NCBI GenBank assembly: GCA_964501335.1
Contig: CAZCTC010000006.1
Location: forward strand, 109,633-173,632
DNA length: 64,000 nucleotides
Direction of reading: 5' to 3'
Source of the DNA: CAZCTC01 sp964501335
GTDB taxonomy: Bacteria > Chloroflexota > Anaerolineae > B4-G1 > SLSP01
Both the position numbers and the translations under genes were made by a program. The notes beneath the pieces are model-generated. The model saw only the letters and a list, made by a program, of their open reading frames with translations. It was not told where the DNA came from and ran no database searches. Position 1 is the first letter of the stretch; every line of letters starts with the position of its first letter. Below, one piece after another: positions 44,802-53,130 of this stretch.

Positions 44802-45006
44802 ATGAATCGGATCACGCTGGATGTCGTCATCCAGAAGAGCTGGGCGCATCAGGCCCATCCGTCAGCAAAAACAAAGCGGCACCGAATTGCTCTACCGCCT
44901 GATCCTGCATCACGGCCGGGAGACCTATGTCACGTTGAAGCTGGTCACCGGACCGGGAGATCAGGGAGAGCCCGTGGTGACGATTATGTTGCCGGATGAG
45001 GATTGA
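44802..45006 (+). pseudogene. Frameshifted copy of the 67-residue small gene
   Basis: The start codon at 44802 gives MNRITLDVVIQKSWAHQA. One extra C near 44851, compared with the copy at 63721-63924, then shifts the frame. The remainder (QKQSGTELLYRLILHHGRE ... VVTIMLPDED) continues in the +1 frame to 45006. The two halves together match the intact copy closely. The gene follows the promoter-hairpin leader. Confidence 0.85.
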
Positions 45007-45014
45007 CAATGGAA

Positions 45015-45040
45015 CCGGGCAGGGAGAGATCCCTGCCCGG
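45015..45040. terminator. Hairpin after the small gene (copy 1)
   Basis: CCGGGCAGGGA pairs perfectly with TCCCTGCCCGG around a GAGA loop. No T-run follows. In the second copy this hairpin is cut by an insertion element at 63947. Confidence 0.6.
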
Positions 45041-45074
45041 AATTGCATTTCGATAAGCCGATTCTGGAAAATCT

Positions 45075-45461
45075 CTAAAAATCTCCCGGTTCTTCCAGAT
45101 CCTCAAAAACTTCAAAAAATTCATCGTGCAAAAACTGGTTAAAAATATCCTCCCGGGTCTCTCGATCTACAATAGCCAGATCGGGAAGTTCCTCCTGAGT
45201 ATCGGCCACCGAATCAATGATGCACATAAAGTGAAAGAAGGACGACTCTTCCATCGAGGTAAGAACTTTTCCCAAAGCACAAATCTGAATGGATGTCAGC
45301 TGAAGTTTTTTCAACGACTCGACTTGTTCTAATGTAAGTTTGGAAAGCAACAGGTCATCCCACTCTTTCTCGCCGGTCAGCATTTTAAGGGTCTCTTTTA
45401 CCGACCCCTTAATGGTATGGTGAACTTCTTTACATAAAGACTTTCCAGCATCAGCCATCAT
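45075..45461 (-). CDS. Hypothetical acidic helical protein
   Basis: 128 residues with AAAGGA upstream of the start. It has a Lys-rich N-terminal half (EVHHTIKGSVKETLKMLTGEKEW) and a strongly acidic tail (DEFFEVFEDLEEPGDF). There is no signal peptide, membrane segment or known motif. It opens a minus-strand group with the genes at 45578 and 46153 in front of it. Confidence 0.5.
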   Translation of the reverse strand: MMADAGKSLCKEVHHTIKGSVKETLKMLTGEKEWDDLLLSKLTLEQVESLKKLQLTSIQICALGKVLTSMEESSFFHFMCIIDSVADTQEELPDLAIVDRETREDIFNQFLHDEFFEVFEDLEEPGDF

Positions 45462-45577
45462 GCGATCCTTTCAATTTACAATCCCTCCGGATGATCGGAC
45501 AACCACGCCGCATAGTGGGCAGGAAAGCAAGTCTGCCACCATTCCTGAAAGTTCAAACCACAGGTTGCCATGCCTCA

Positions 45578-46102
45578 TTACCCCACTTTCCGTCGGGCAC
45601 GGCTCAACACATATTCTTCCGGCGTACAATGCAGGTCACTTCCTTCCAGCAATTTCAAAATCTCATTTCGATGCTGTTCGGTCAATTCAACTGGCCGTTG
45701 AAGCACTGATTTCTTCAATCTGATGCTCCTGGCCCGGGCCCTGCCGCAAACAGAGAAACAATTCCCCTTACAGTGGCAAGTCAATGCACCCAGCGCTTCT
45801 GCATACTTCATCCGGGCATAACTGTCGCCACGATCTGCAATCCGGATTAAAGCAGGCAACGCCTCTACGGCATCCGCACGCTCTAAATGAGCCAGCGGTT
45901 CCAAATCATCGACCGACAACCGTCCAACCCAAAAAGCAATGAACTCCCGGTGCCATTCCGCTTCCTGGGCCGGGCTGATCTGACACTGTTGGTAAACTTC
46001 CCAAAATCCCTCCCGGGCGATATGAAAAGTACGGCAGTCATAATCAAAGAACAACTTCCGGGCCACAGCTTTGGGATCCTCCAAAGAATTGTTATCCTCC
46101 AT
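45578..46102 (-). CDS. Hypothetical helical protein in immunity-like run
   Basis: 174 residues from the ATG at 46102 (MEDNNSLEDPKAVARKLFFDYD). The middle looks like paired HEAT-type helices (EPLAHLERADAVEALPALIRIADRGDSYARMKYAEALG). A Cys/His cluster (TCHCKGNCFSVCG) could bind a metal. It lies between the genes at 45075 and 46153 on the same strand. Unrecognised family. Confidence 0.55.
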   Translation of the reverse strand: MEDNNSLEDPKAVARKLFFDYDCRTFHIAREGFWEVYQQCQISPAQEAEWHREFIAFWVGRLSVDDLEPLAHLERADAVEALPALIRIADRGDSYARMKYAEALGALTCHCKGNCFSVCGRARARSIRLKKSVLQRPVELTEQHRNEILKLLEGSDLHCTPEEYVLSRARRKVG

Positions 46103-46152
46103 CGATAATCCTCTGCATCGTCTCCACATATCCCCCTGAAAATGAACCCGGG

Positions 46153-46749
46153 TCAGGATTTCCGCTTTTGCCGGATATCCTCAAGATCCTTCATCTGTAA
46201 AAAGGGAGTCATGGCACCGCAATTCATGCAAACATAAAGGGTTACATAATATCCCGTCCACATCCAGCGGCCTGAAGGAACAAATGTAAATGGATTAAGC
46301 CCAATGCCCCCCCGCTCAAAGTCATGGCCGCCACAAAACGGACATTGCTTCTCAACCGATTGCGGGTCCGTTGTGTTTTTCGATTTTTTGACCATAATCA
46401 GTTGCTCTTTTCCAGGGGCTGAGACTGTGAAATCATATTGTTCCATCTCATCGCCCAGAACCTTTGCCCCCAAAGCCCGCGCCATTTTTACCATTTTGAT
46501 CATCTGCGCATCTTGAGGATTGGAACTCAGGATTTCGGATTTGCACCACCAGAATACCGGATTTCCCTGCCATAAAATCATAGGATAGTGAATCATCTTC
46601 CCCTGCTCGTCAGCCAGATCCACACTGTGAGTGTTTGACCATTCAAGTTCCGGGTCTGCGGCGATCAATCGATCCACATCCTCTTTACGAATAGGATCAG
46701 TATCCGCCTCCAGCCAGCTATCCGTCCGAACAATATGTACTTCGTATCC
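46153..46749 (-). CDS. Hypothetical protein with C-terminal zinc ribbon
   Basis: 198 residues from the ATG at 46749, which leaves a 20-base gap to the upstream gene. The N-terminus MGYEVHIVRTDSWLEAD and a segment ILWQGNPVFWWCKSEI resemble small accessory proteins of immunity loci. The C-terminus carries CPFCGGHDF ... VCMNCGA, a four-Cys zinc ribbon (about residues 135-180). No enzyme motif is seen. Confidence 0.6.
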   Translation of the reverse strand, partial: GYEVHIVRTDSWLEADTDPIRKEDVDRLIAADPELEWSNTHSVDLADEQGKMIHYPMILWQGNPVFWWCKSEILSSNPQDAQMIKMVKMARALGAKVLGDEMEQYDFTVSAPGKEQLIMVKKSKNTTDPQSVEKQCPFCGGHDFERGGIGLNPFTFVPSGRWMWTGYYVTLYVCMNCGAMTPFLQMKDLEDIRQKRKS

Positions 46750-46769
46750 CATAAAGAACGCTCCCCCGC

Positions 46770-48080
46770 TCAAGTAGATTGCCACAAAAGCCCACTGACT
46801 TTACAGGCATCGCACCAGAAAAGATAACAGATCCCGCCGTCGCCCCACATCCATTCTTCCCCGTTAACCGTCGGCAGAAAAGACCCGAGCTGCATAAAGA
46901 AAACCATCGTTTGCCCACATTCCGGACATGTCGTCGGGTCAGGTGGCTGAACCCAGGAAGCAGCGCCACCCACACGATGATAATTCTCCTCAGTCGACCC
47001 GCCCCATTGACTCTGCCAGCGCCACCGCGCCGGAGTCTCAGCCAATCGCACGGCCGTGGGGACAAAAGGCGACTCCACCCGATAAGGTGGTTTGATTGCT
47101 CCGCTGACGCCGATCTGGTGCGGCCGTCCGGCCTTATCATGCCGATAAAAAAGCTGCCGATATTCCCAGGCCGTATTCAGGCAGGAAAGACAGGTCGCCA
47201 ACTCCAATCGACTCAATCCGGTAATCGGCACACCCGGAGGCAACGGATCAAAAGTAATCAGATGATGCAACTCGCCTCCACAGAGAGCGCAACGGCCGGA
47301 CGCAATTCCCCCAAACGGCATTTCGGGAAAGGCGGCCGGCGCCAGATGCCAGGTGGGATGAGATTGGCGGAACTGTCGAAAAGGAGCCCGCTCATAATCG
47401 CCGACCAGCGCTCGATATTCTGCCGGAAAAAGAAGATGATAGCCCCGATCTGAATACAGCTTTCGCACGCCCTGCTCCGTTAACTCATGGTCGACGCCTC
47501 CCAGCAAGGCATCCAGGGTCCAGTGCTCATCGAAATCGACTTTATCGGCATGATCCAGCGCATACTGCACGACTTCCGGTTCGCGCGTCGCCAGCATCGC
47601 ATTCCAGGCACACCAGGCCTCATCGGAATGCCGGTCGGCCGCCGTCAACCGTTCCCGCAAAAACGGGAAATGGCTCAGGCCCGAATCGCGCCAGGGCCGG
47701 AACCATACAGGATAACAGCTCTCCTTCTTTAATCCCAGCTCAAAGAGGGTCGTCAGGTGAGAATGCAAGGACGGCAAAGCCTGATAGGATAAAATCGTCA
47801 GCAAACTGTCGGCGAAATCATGATCGAGGTTTTCGGTTAAAACGTTCACCACAGCCGCTGCCAACGACGGCAACTCCGCTTCCGGCAAAAACGCAACCAG
47901 ATCTTTCAAAAAGCCAGTCGGTCGTGCGGAGCGATCTGCCAACAGAATATCCAACAAAGGCCGAACCGCCTCCAGCCGGGCAACCGCCAGATCCATGATC
48001 CGATCTGCGGCCTCAAAATAAGTCTCCCGAACAAAGCAGGCTTCAAGCAATTGGGTCAAATATTCTTTTGAAAGGTTCAT
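46770..48080 (-). CDS. HEAT-like plus DUF1963-like (YwqG) protein
   Basis: 436 residues. The first ~220 are helical repeats (LLDILLADRSARPTGFLKDLVAFLPEAELPSLAAAVVNVL). The second half has a four-Cys zinc site (CALCGGEL ... CLSCLN) and a DUF1963-like core: VGGAASWVQPPDPTTCPECGQTMVFFMQLGSF ... CYLFWCDACK. DUF1963 proteins occur widely with immunity and toxin genes. The gene is the first of the minus-strand group 48.1-45.1 kb, and 48081-48352 upstream holds nothing I can identify. Confidence 0.65.
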   Translation of the reverse strand: MNLSKEYLTQLLEACFVRETYFEAADRIMDLAVARLEAVRPLLDILLADRSARPTGFLKDLVAFLPEAELPSLAAAVVNVLTENLDHDFADSLLTILSYQALPSLHSHLTTLFELGLKKESCYPVWFRPWRDSGLSHFPFLRERLTAADRHSDEAWCAWNAMLATREPEVVQYALDHADKVDFDEHWTLDALLGGVDHELTEQGVRKLYSDRGYHLLFPAEYRALVGDYERAPFRQFRQSHPTWHLAPAAFPEMPFGGIASGRCALCGGELHHLITFDPLPPGVPITGLSRLELATCLSCLNTAWEYRQLFYRHDKAGRPHQIGVSGAIKPPYRVESPFVPTAVRLAETPARWRWQSQWGGSTEENYHRVGGAASWVQPPDPTTCPECGQTMVFFMQLGSFLPTVNGEEWMWGDGGICYLFWCDACKVSGLLWQST

Positions 48081-48352
48081 CAGTCAATCTTCTCCCGTGT
48101 CGATTCGTCGCACCCTGACCATTGCACGCAAATAATTGTACCCAAGAAACGGCTCTGCGCCAGTTGAACCTTACAAAAAGCCCAGAGCCGACATGGATGT
48201 CGGCTCCGCGCTGCGCTGATTCTGCCATTTTCCGCAGACCCTGACCCTTTCCCCACCCCCCTCTCAAAATCCCCTACAACTTGTCCATTCCCAATGTCAG
48301 CCTATACTGAATAATAGATTTGACAGGACTTAGCCACTCCAAAGGACCCGCC

Positions 48353-49567
48353 ATGAAATCAATCTACCGGTTTTCCAGTCTGACGCTGTTCTGCCTGGCC
48401 GTCTGGCTTCTGACGGCTACCCCCGTCAAAGCCCAGGAACCGATCACCCTGACGACTTATTTGCCGCTGGTTTTCAATGGCTACGATCCCTCCTGGAGCT
48501 GGAGTATAGAAAGCACGCCGACTTTAACTCCCACCGTCAATACGGTCTATCACCCTTTGCTGGCTATTGACCGTGAAGGACAGGTTCATTTCCTGTGGCA
48601 ACCCATTGCCAGCCCCCAATTCATCTACCATACTTATCTCACGGCCACCGGCTGGACCTCACCCACGGCCGTCGCTCCCAGCCTGGGCAATTCCAGCCTG
48701 TTATTTCCACCGGTCATCGCCCCCGACGGAAAAATGCACTTTCTCTGGCTCAACCGGGAAACCACGCAACAGCCCTATCGGACCCTCTATGCGGTCTTCG
48801 ATCATCAACAATGGGGCCCCGAAGAGACTGTTTTTCGAGCGGCCAGCACCAGTTATACAATTGAGGGCATGGTCCATCTCGATGAACAGGGCAAAATCCA
48901 TGCAACCATGGCCGGCAACAATCTATTGGTCGGTTATACTTACCATACGATCCGCAACAATACCTGGAGCACCCCCATTACGATCTCCCGACCGACCAAT
49001 GCCAGCCTGGTCTGGCCGGATCGCTGGGGGGGAATTCACTATTACGGCAACGACTATTTGAATCCCCCCAATATCCATTATTTTTACTGGCAGAATGGAC
49101 AATTCCTGGTCCAAAACCGCCAGACCCCGGGAAAGATTTCGGGTTATACCACGCAGCTCGACGGCAACAACAATCTGCATCTCTACAAAACCGGCGCGGT
49201 CGCCATTCCGGGAGGGCAGGTTACCGGACTCTACTATCGGTGCCTGGATCGCAACCTCAATCTGGGCCCGGAGCAGGTCTTATCAGGACAAAACCCGGCA
49301 TCCAACGTAGTCAAAAATGCCAGTTGTGGTGGACTGATGGCTTTGGCGTGGAATGAAGGCAACAGTCCGGCCGCCGTTCGCGTGGCCGTCTGGAACAGCT
49401 GTACCCAAATCTATCTCAAAACAGTCCCGTTTCCTGCAGGAGTCAGCTGGACGCCCCATGCCGTCGCCGTCAGCGAATCGCCCAACAAAGTCTGTGTCCT
49501 GGGATATACCCTCGGTTACCCGACCGCCACTCGTTATCGAGTCATCTGCGCCGACATACTGCAATAG
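48353..49567 (+). CDS. Secreted beta-propeller-like protein
   Basis: 404 residues from the ATG at 48353, giving a clean signal peptide (MKSIYRFSSLTLFCLAVWLL). Right after cleavage comes ITLTTYLPLVFNGYD, the Y-L-P-L-V motif near the N-terminus rather than at the C-terminus. The rest has repeating units of about 45-50 residues of the form REGQVHFLWQ, DGKMHFLWLN and QGKIHATMAG, typical of propellers of the sialidase/BNR type. No catalytic residues are recognised. Exported binding protein; ligand unknown. Confidence 0.7.
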   Translation: MKSIYRFSSLTLFCLAVWLLTATPVKAQEPITLTTYLPLVFNGYDPSWSWSIESTPTLTPTVNTVYHPLLAIDREGQVHFLWQPIASPQFIYHTYLTATGWTSPTAVAPSLGNSSLLFPPVIAPDGKMHFLWLNRETTQQPYRTLYAVFDHQQWGPEETVFRAASTSYTIEGMVHLDEQGKIHATMAGNNLLVGYTYHTIRNNTWSTPITISRPTNASLVWPDRWGGIHYYGNDYLNPPNIHYFYWQNGQFLVQNRQTPGKISGYTTQLDGNNNLHLYKTGAVAIPGGQVTGLYYRCLDRNLNLGPEQVLSGQNPASNVVKNASCGGLMALAWNEGNSPAAVRVAVWNSCTQIYLKTVPFPAGVSWTPHAVAVSESPNKVCVLGYTLGYPTATRYRVICADILQ

Positions 49568-49582
49568 AAGGGACCTGTTTCT

Positions 49583-50293
49583 ATGGCCAATCCAACGGAT
49601 CAAAATCCCGGTTGTCTTACGGCATTGTTCAGACTTTTTCAAAACAAACAAGACTCACAGTCCTCCGCAACCCAGGGAATACCAACAGATGACAAACTCT
49701 TCCCGTATCGCGTCCGGGATGATTTCCTGTCGCCAGCCGAAATGACGTTTTATCGCCTGCTGGTCGATATCACCAATCAACGAGCCCTGGTTTGCCCCAA
49801 GGTCAACCTGGCTGATATTTTCTTTGTCGTAAATTCCCAGGACAATCCCGGTTATCGCAGCCGCATTGCTCAGAAGCATCTCGATTTTCTTTTATATGAC
49901 CCCAAGACCTTAAAACCGCTGGTCGGTATTGAATTGGACGACAGCAGTCATGCCCGATCCGATAGAAAAACCCGCGACGAGTTTGTGGAAGGAGTTTTTC
50001 AAGCGGCCAAGCTGCCGTTGCTTCGCATTCCAGTTCAACTGAATTACAACACCCGCGAATTAGCCACCCAGTTAAATCCATATTTAGCCGACAACGTTTC
50101 GAAGCCGGGAGCCGCACCCCAGGCCGCGGTCATCATGCCGGAAGGGAAGCAGGAAGCGCCGCTTTGTCCCAAATGTGGGGTCCCCATGGTCCTGAGAGTT
50201 GCTTCCCAGGGAGAAAAACAAGGCCGGCGTTTCTATGGATGTTCGAATTACCCGCGTTGCCGTGAAATCCTCCCCGTTGCAAAATCCACCTGA
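49583..50293 (+). CDS. DUF2726 nuclease-like protein with topoisomerase-type zinc finger
   Basis: 236 residues starting 15 bases after the propeller gene. The DUF2726 core is clear: FLSPAEMTFYRLLVDI, KHLDFLLYDPKTLKPLVGIELDDSSHARSDRKTRDEFVEGVFQAA and LPLLRIPV. This has the PD-(D/E)xK-type pattern with D in HLDFLL and E-L-D in GIELDD. The C-terminal CPKCGVPMVLR ... FYGCSNYPRCR is a topoisomerase-type zinc finger (about 190-225). A DNA-binding or nuclease role is likely. Confidence 0.82.
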   Translation: MANPTDQNPGCLTALFRLFQNKQDSQSSATQGIPTDDKLFPYRVRDDFLSPAEMTFYRLLVDITNQRALVCPKVNLADIFFVVNSQDNPGYRSRIAQKHLDFLLYDPKTLKPLVGIELDDSSHARSDRKTRDEFVEGVFQAAKLPLLRIPVQLNYNTRELATQLNPYLADNVSKPGAAPQAAVIMPEGKQEAPLCPKCGVPMVLRVASQGEKQGRRFYGCSNYPRCREILPVAKST

Positions 50294-50302
50294 CTTTTTC
50301 AT

Positions 50303-50800
50303 CTATAAGAAGATAAGTAAAGGGCCGACAATAAGCCGACCCTTTAGGTTATGACTGAATCTGTTTAAAACAGACTGAGGGAGGATTGCGATTTGTTCCG
50401 TAATGGCTTCTCGAAGTTTCTGGATCCCATGTTGATTTGAGCAGGAGGTTTCAAGGATTCTTTTTACCTGAGAATATTTCAACATCAGGCTTCGGGAGTC
50501 CAAATCCAGGGGATATTGATCGCATTTATTGCCAATCAACAAGACGGGGGAATCGTCCCCAAAGCTGGGGATAATTTTTAGCCAATAATCCAGGCGGTTA
50601 TCGGCTTCGCTTTGCCGGGCATCTACGACCAGTAGATAGATGGTACGTTTGGTGAGGAAGAACTGATGGGTGGCATGCATGATCTCCTGTCCGCCGAAAT
50701 CCCAGATATTGACCCGGACCTCGGTCGCGCCGTGAGGTCGGGGAATAGTCAGCGGCCAGCGATGGACGGCAATGCCTTCGGTTTTGTTTTCCTGAGGCAT
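50303..50800 (-). pseudogene. Fragment of a Roc-COR type GTPase
   Basis: 165 codons. The G3 to G4 region of a Roc domain is intact: VRVNIWDFGGQEIMHATHQF, YLLVVDARQSEADNRLDYW and VLLIGNKCDQ. The P-loop expected about 45 residues upstream is missing, and the COR domain and leucine-rich repeats are also absent. The last 25 residues do not look like Roc. Full-length family members are of about 600-1000 residues, so this is a remnant that cannot bind GTP normally. Confidence 0.8.
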
Positions 50801-50902
50801 GCTTTACCTCTTATTTGACGGGTTCTGTTCGGGATCTGGAAACATTCGTAAGGAATTTGTTCTTTCAGACGAAGAAAACCGGATGGCTGTTTTCTATTCC
50901 GC

Positions 50903-51727
50903 CTATTCAATCCTCAAAATAGCCGGATCTTCCAGCAGGAAAAATATACGGACATACTCCCCCGGATTGAGCCCGGCCCGGCCCCCTACATCGCATTTGA
51001 CATTGCCCCGCCCGGGGAGATTAAATCGGATGGCCGAGCCTGCTTTTCGTCGGTGGCCGGGGTGGCCCAAAATAATGACCGAGGTTCGGACACCGGCGCT
51101 TTCCAGTCGCCGGGCCTGAAGATAGTGAGCCAGGCGAACAAGGGCATGGTTGATCATCAGCGTGGAGATCATAAGGGCTACGATAAAATACAATAAATGG
51201 ATTCTGGCCCGATCGCAATCTTCGGCGAAACAGGCCAGGGCGGGATTGGACGCCGCATATAGCACCGGGATGGATTGCCCCAGTTGTAAGGAGTTAAAGA
51301 CATTTTCGGAAATAATCTCGGCATCGATAACCGAAAAGTCCCCTTCTGGTAGGTTGAAAGTAAAGGAAACCTCGTAGCGGGTGCCTTTACCCGAATTACG
51401 ATGGAGATCGGTTACAATCCCCGTAGTTGAACGGGCTTCATTTTTGATCAGAGCCGCGGTTTTAAATTCACCGGCCAGGTACACAAATCCCAGCCCCAGC
51501 ACGGCTATGCCTGCCATGGCAGCGAGGCATAGCTCTCCGATCAATCGAGCTGTGGGCAATAGGGGATGAATTTCAGGTGTAAACCCGATTGCTCTTCCAT
51601 ATATAAACGGTTCCAGTGCTCTCCGCCGGGCCGGGTTTAGAGCGTTGCGGCAATATCTCCCACCCACGATCAATATCGAGACGGAAACGATCACGGAGAG
51701 AATCAATAATATCAAATCGCGGGACAT
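50903..51727 (-). CDS. DUF3592-like membrane protein
   Basis: 274 residues with membrane segments at about 5-22, 66-90 and 175-195. Between the second and third is RSTTGIVTDLHRNSGKGTRYEVSFTFNLPEGDF ... GQSIPVLYAASNPALACF, the DUF3592 pattern also found at 32325. A short C-terminal beta region follows. Its start overlaps the stop of the next upstream gene by one base (TAATG). Possibly an immunity-type membrane protein, by context. Confidence 0.65.
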   Translation of the reverse strand: MSRDLILLILSVIVSVSILIVGGRYCRNALNPARRRALEPFIYGRAIGFTPEIHPLLPTARLIGELCLAAMAGIAVLGLGFVYLAGEFKTAALIKNEARSTTGIVTDLHRNSGKGTRYEVSFTFNLPEGDFSVIDAEIISENVFNSLQLGQSIPVLYAASNPALACFAEDCDRARIHLLYFIVALMISTLMINHALVRLAHYLQARRLESAGVRTSVIILGHPGHRRKAGSAIRFNLPGRGNVKCDVGGRAGLNPGEYVRIFFLLEDPAILRIE

Positions 51728-52893
51728 TATGGACTCTTCTTAGACAAAGAAGCCCTCCACTGCCCCCATAATTTTCTCAATCCTTGAAGGAGCGGGAAAA
51801 CCTCATCCCCCCGACAAAGGCTTCCGATCGTTTCAAAAGAAGTTACAAAAACATCCACAACAACGTTCATGACCAAACCAACAGCGATTTCCGAAACTTT
51901 CTGATTTTCTGGAGAAGGGAGGGGTAATAAAATAGGAATAAGTATCATCGCAACAACTGTGGAAAAACCAAACATCGCAGAAATAATGAACCCTTTGAAA
52001 AATGACGATTTGGAAATCAGCAATCTATCTAACCCAATAAAGAATTTTAAGGCATAGAAAACTATGCCAAAAACAACAGCAGTAATACCCCCCAATTCCA
52101 CAACGTCTTTTAACAAAGCTGTAGCTCGTTCCAGGGTACGAACAGACAGGTAACAACACAAAGCCCCTATTGCGCTTCCTATCAATAATGCTGCGATTAT
52201 CAGTTGTTGAATAACTATTGTATTGCGACTTCGCTCCAATACCGGTTTCAAAATTTCATAAGAAGGACTGGATGGGGGAAGTCCTAAGTATTCTTTCAAT
52301 TTTATAGTTGAAAAAAAGCCTTGATCTTTACTTCTTTTCTGTAAATTCATAAATTGAGAGACAGGTCGAACGATCAATGTATGAACACCCACAAACAAAG
52401 CCAAAAGAGCAATCAACATAATCCCATTTTCAAGCAAAATAGGACCTCCTTGAGTAAATACCAAATTAAACATTTGTATCAGCCAATTTATTCCATGGGC
52501 AAACCAGTATATCAACTGCACTACTCCATAAATAAGAAATGAAACAAGCACAATAAAAAGAAGAGCAAGAGTTGAATTCATTCCTCCTGCCCCTCCTGAG
52601 GACAGATCTTTTCCGCTAACAGGGGGGGAAGGATTCCCTTTGCCATGGTTCTTTGGTTCACCTTGTTTATAAACAACCCTTACATCCCTACAATATGGGC
52701 ACCACACTCTCTCATCCAGATGATGCCGTTTATTAGAAAAAAATATATTTCCGCATATTTCACATTCTGTTGCAACATTAAATAAGACCGGCTTTCCACA
52801 GACAGGACAATCTAAAACCCCATCCAAAGGATGGTCTGCAAAAAAGCATTCTTTTCCATTACACCCGTCTTCATGGCAATGATATATTTCCAT
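51727..52893 (-). CDS. Membrane protein with N-terminal zinc ribbons
   Basis: 388 residues. Three Cys-rich knuckles open the chain (DCPVCGKPVLF, ECEICGNIFF, WCPYCRDVRV, about 28-75). A linker with GKGNPSPPVSGKDLSSGGAGG follows, then about six hydrophobic segments between 105 and 355 (for example GIMLIALLALFVGVHTLIV). Overlaps the DUF3592-like gene by one base, so the two form an operon. No family recognised. Confidence 0.6.
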   Translation of the reverse strand: MEIYHCHEDGCNGKECFFADHPLDGVLDCPVCGKPVLFNVATECEICGNIFFSNKRHHLDERVWCPYCRDVRVVYKQGEPKNHGKGNPSPPVSGKDLSSGGAGGMNSTLALLFIVLVSFLIYGVVQLIYWFAHGINWLIQMFNLVFTQGGPILLENGIMLIALLALFVGVHTLIVRPVSQFMNLQKRSKDQGFFSTIKLKEYLGLPPSSPSYEILKPVLERSRNTIVIQQLIIAALLIGSAIGALCCYLSVRTLERATALLKDVVELGGITAVVFGIVFYALKFFIGLDRLLISKSSFFKGFIISAMFGFSTVVAMILIPILLPLPSPENQKVSEIAVGLVMNVVVDVFVTSFETIGSLCRGDEVFPLLQGLRKLWGQWRASLSKKSP

Positions 52894-52928
52894 AAAATAT
52901 TCTCCCAGGTTTCTACCGCATCCCTCTC

Positions 52929-53128
52929 AATAATACTCCCTCACATACCCATACGCCCGGTCAAAGAGATCCTGGTCCTCATGCAGCTGGCACCTGAACA
53001 GGGTCTTCGGTATCGACACCTTTTTCAGCTGAACGGTCTCTCGCGCCAGGTCGAGCAGCAGCTTGAAAAAGTTGATGCTGTTGAGCAAACCCGCCGCCAG
53101 CCGATCATCGTGCCGGTGCCGGCTCAGC
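52929..53128 (-). pseudogene. Short remnant after the HEPN/DUF4268 gene
   Basis: In the same frame as the preceding gene, after its stop, comes GLSRHRHDDRLAAGLLNSIN and then a helical segment (FFKLLLDLARETVQLKKVSI), ending DRAYGYVREYY and a stop. It looks like the C-terminus of a protein whose front is gone. No family is assigned. Confidence 0.35.
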
Positions 53129-53130
53129 CC

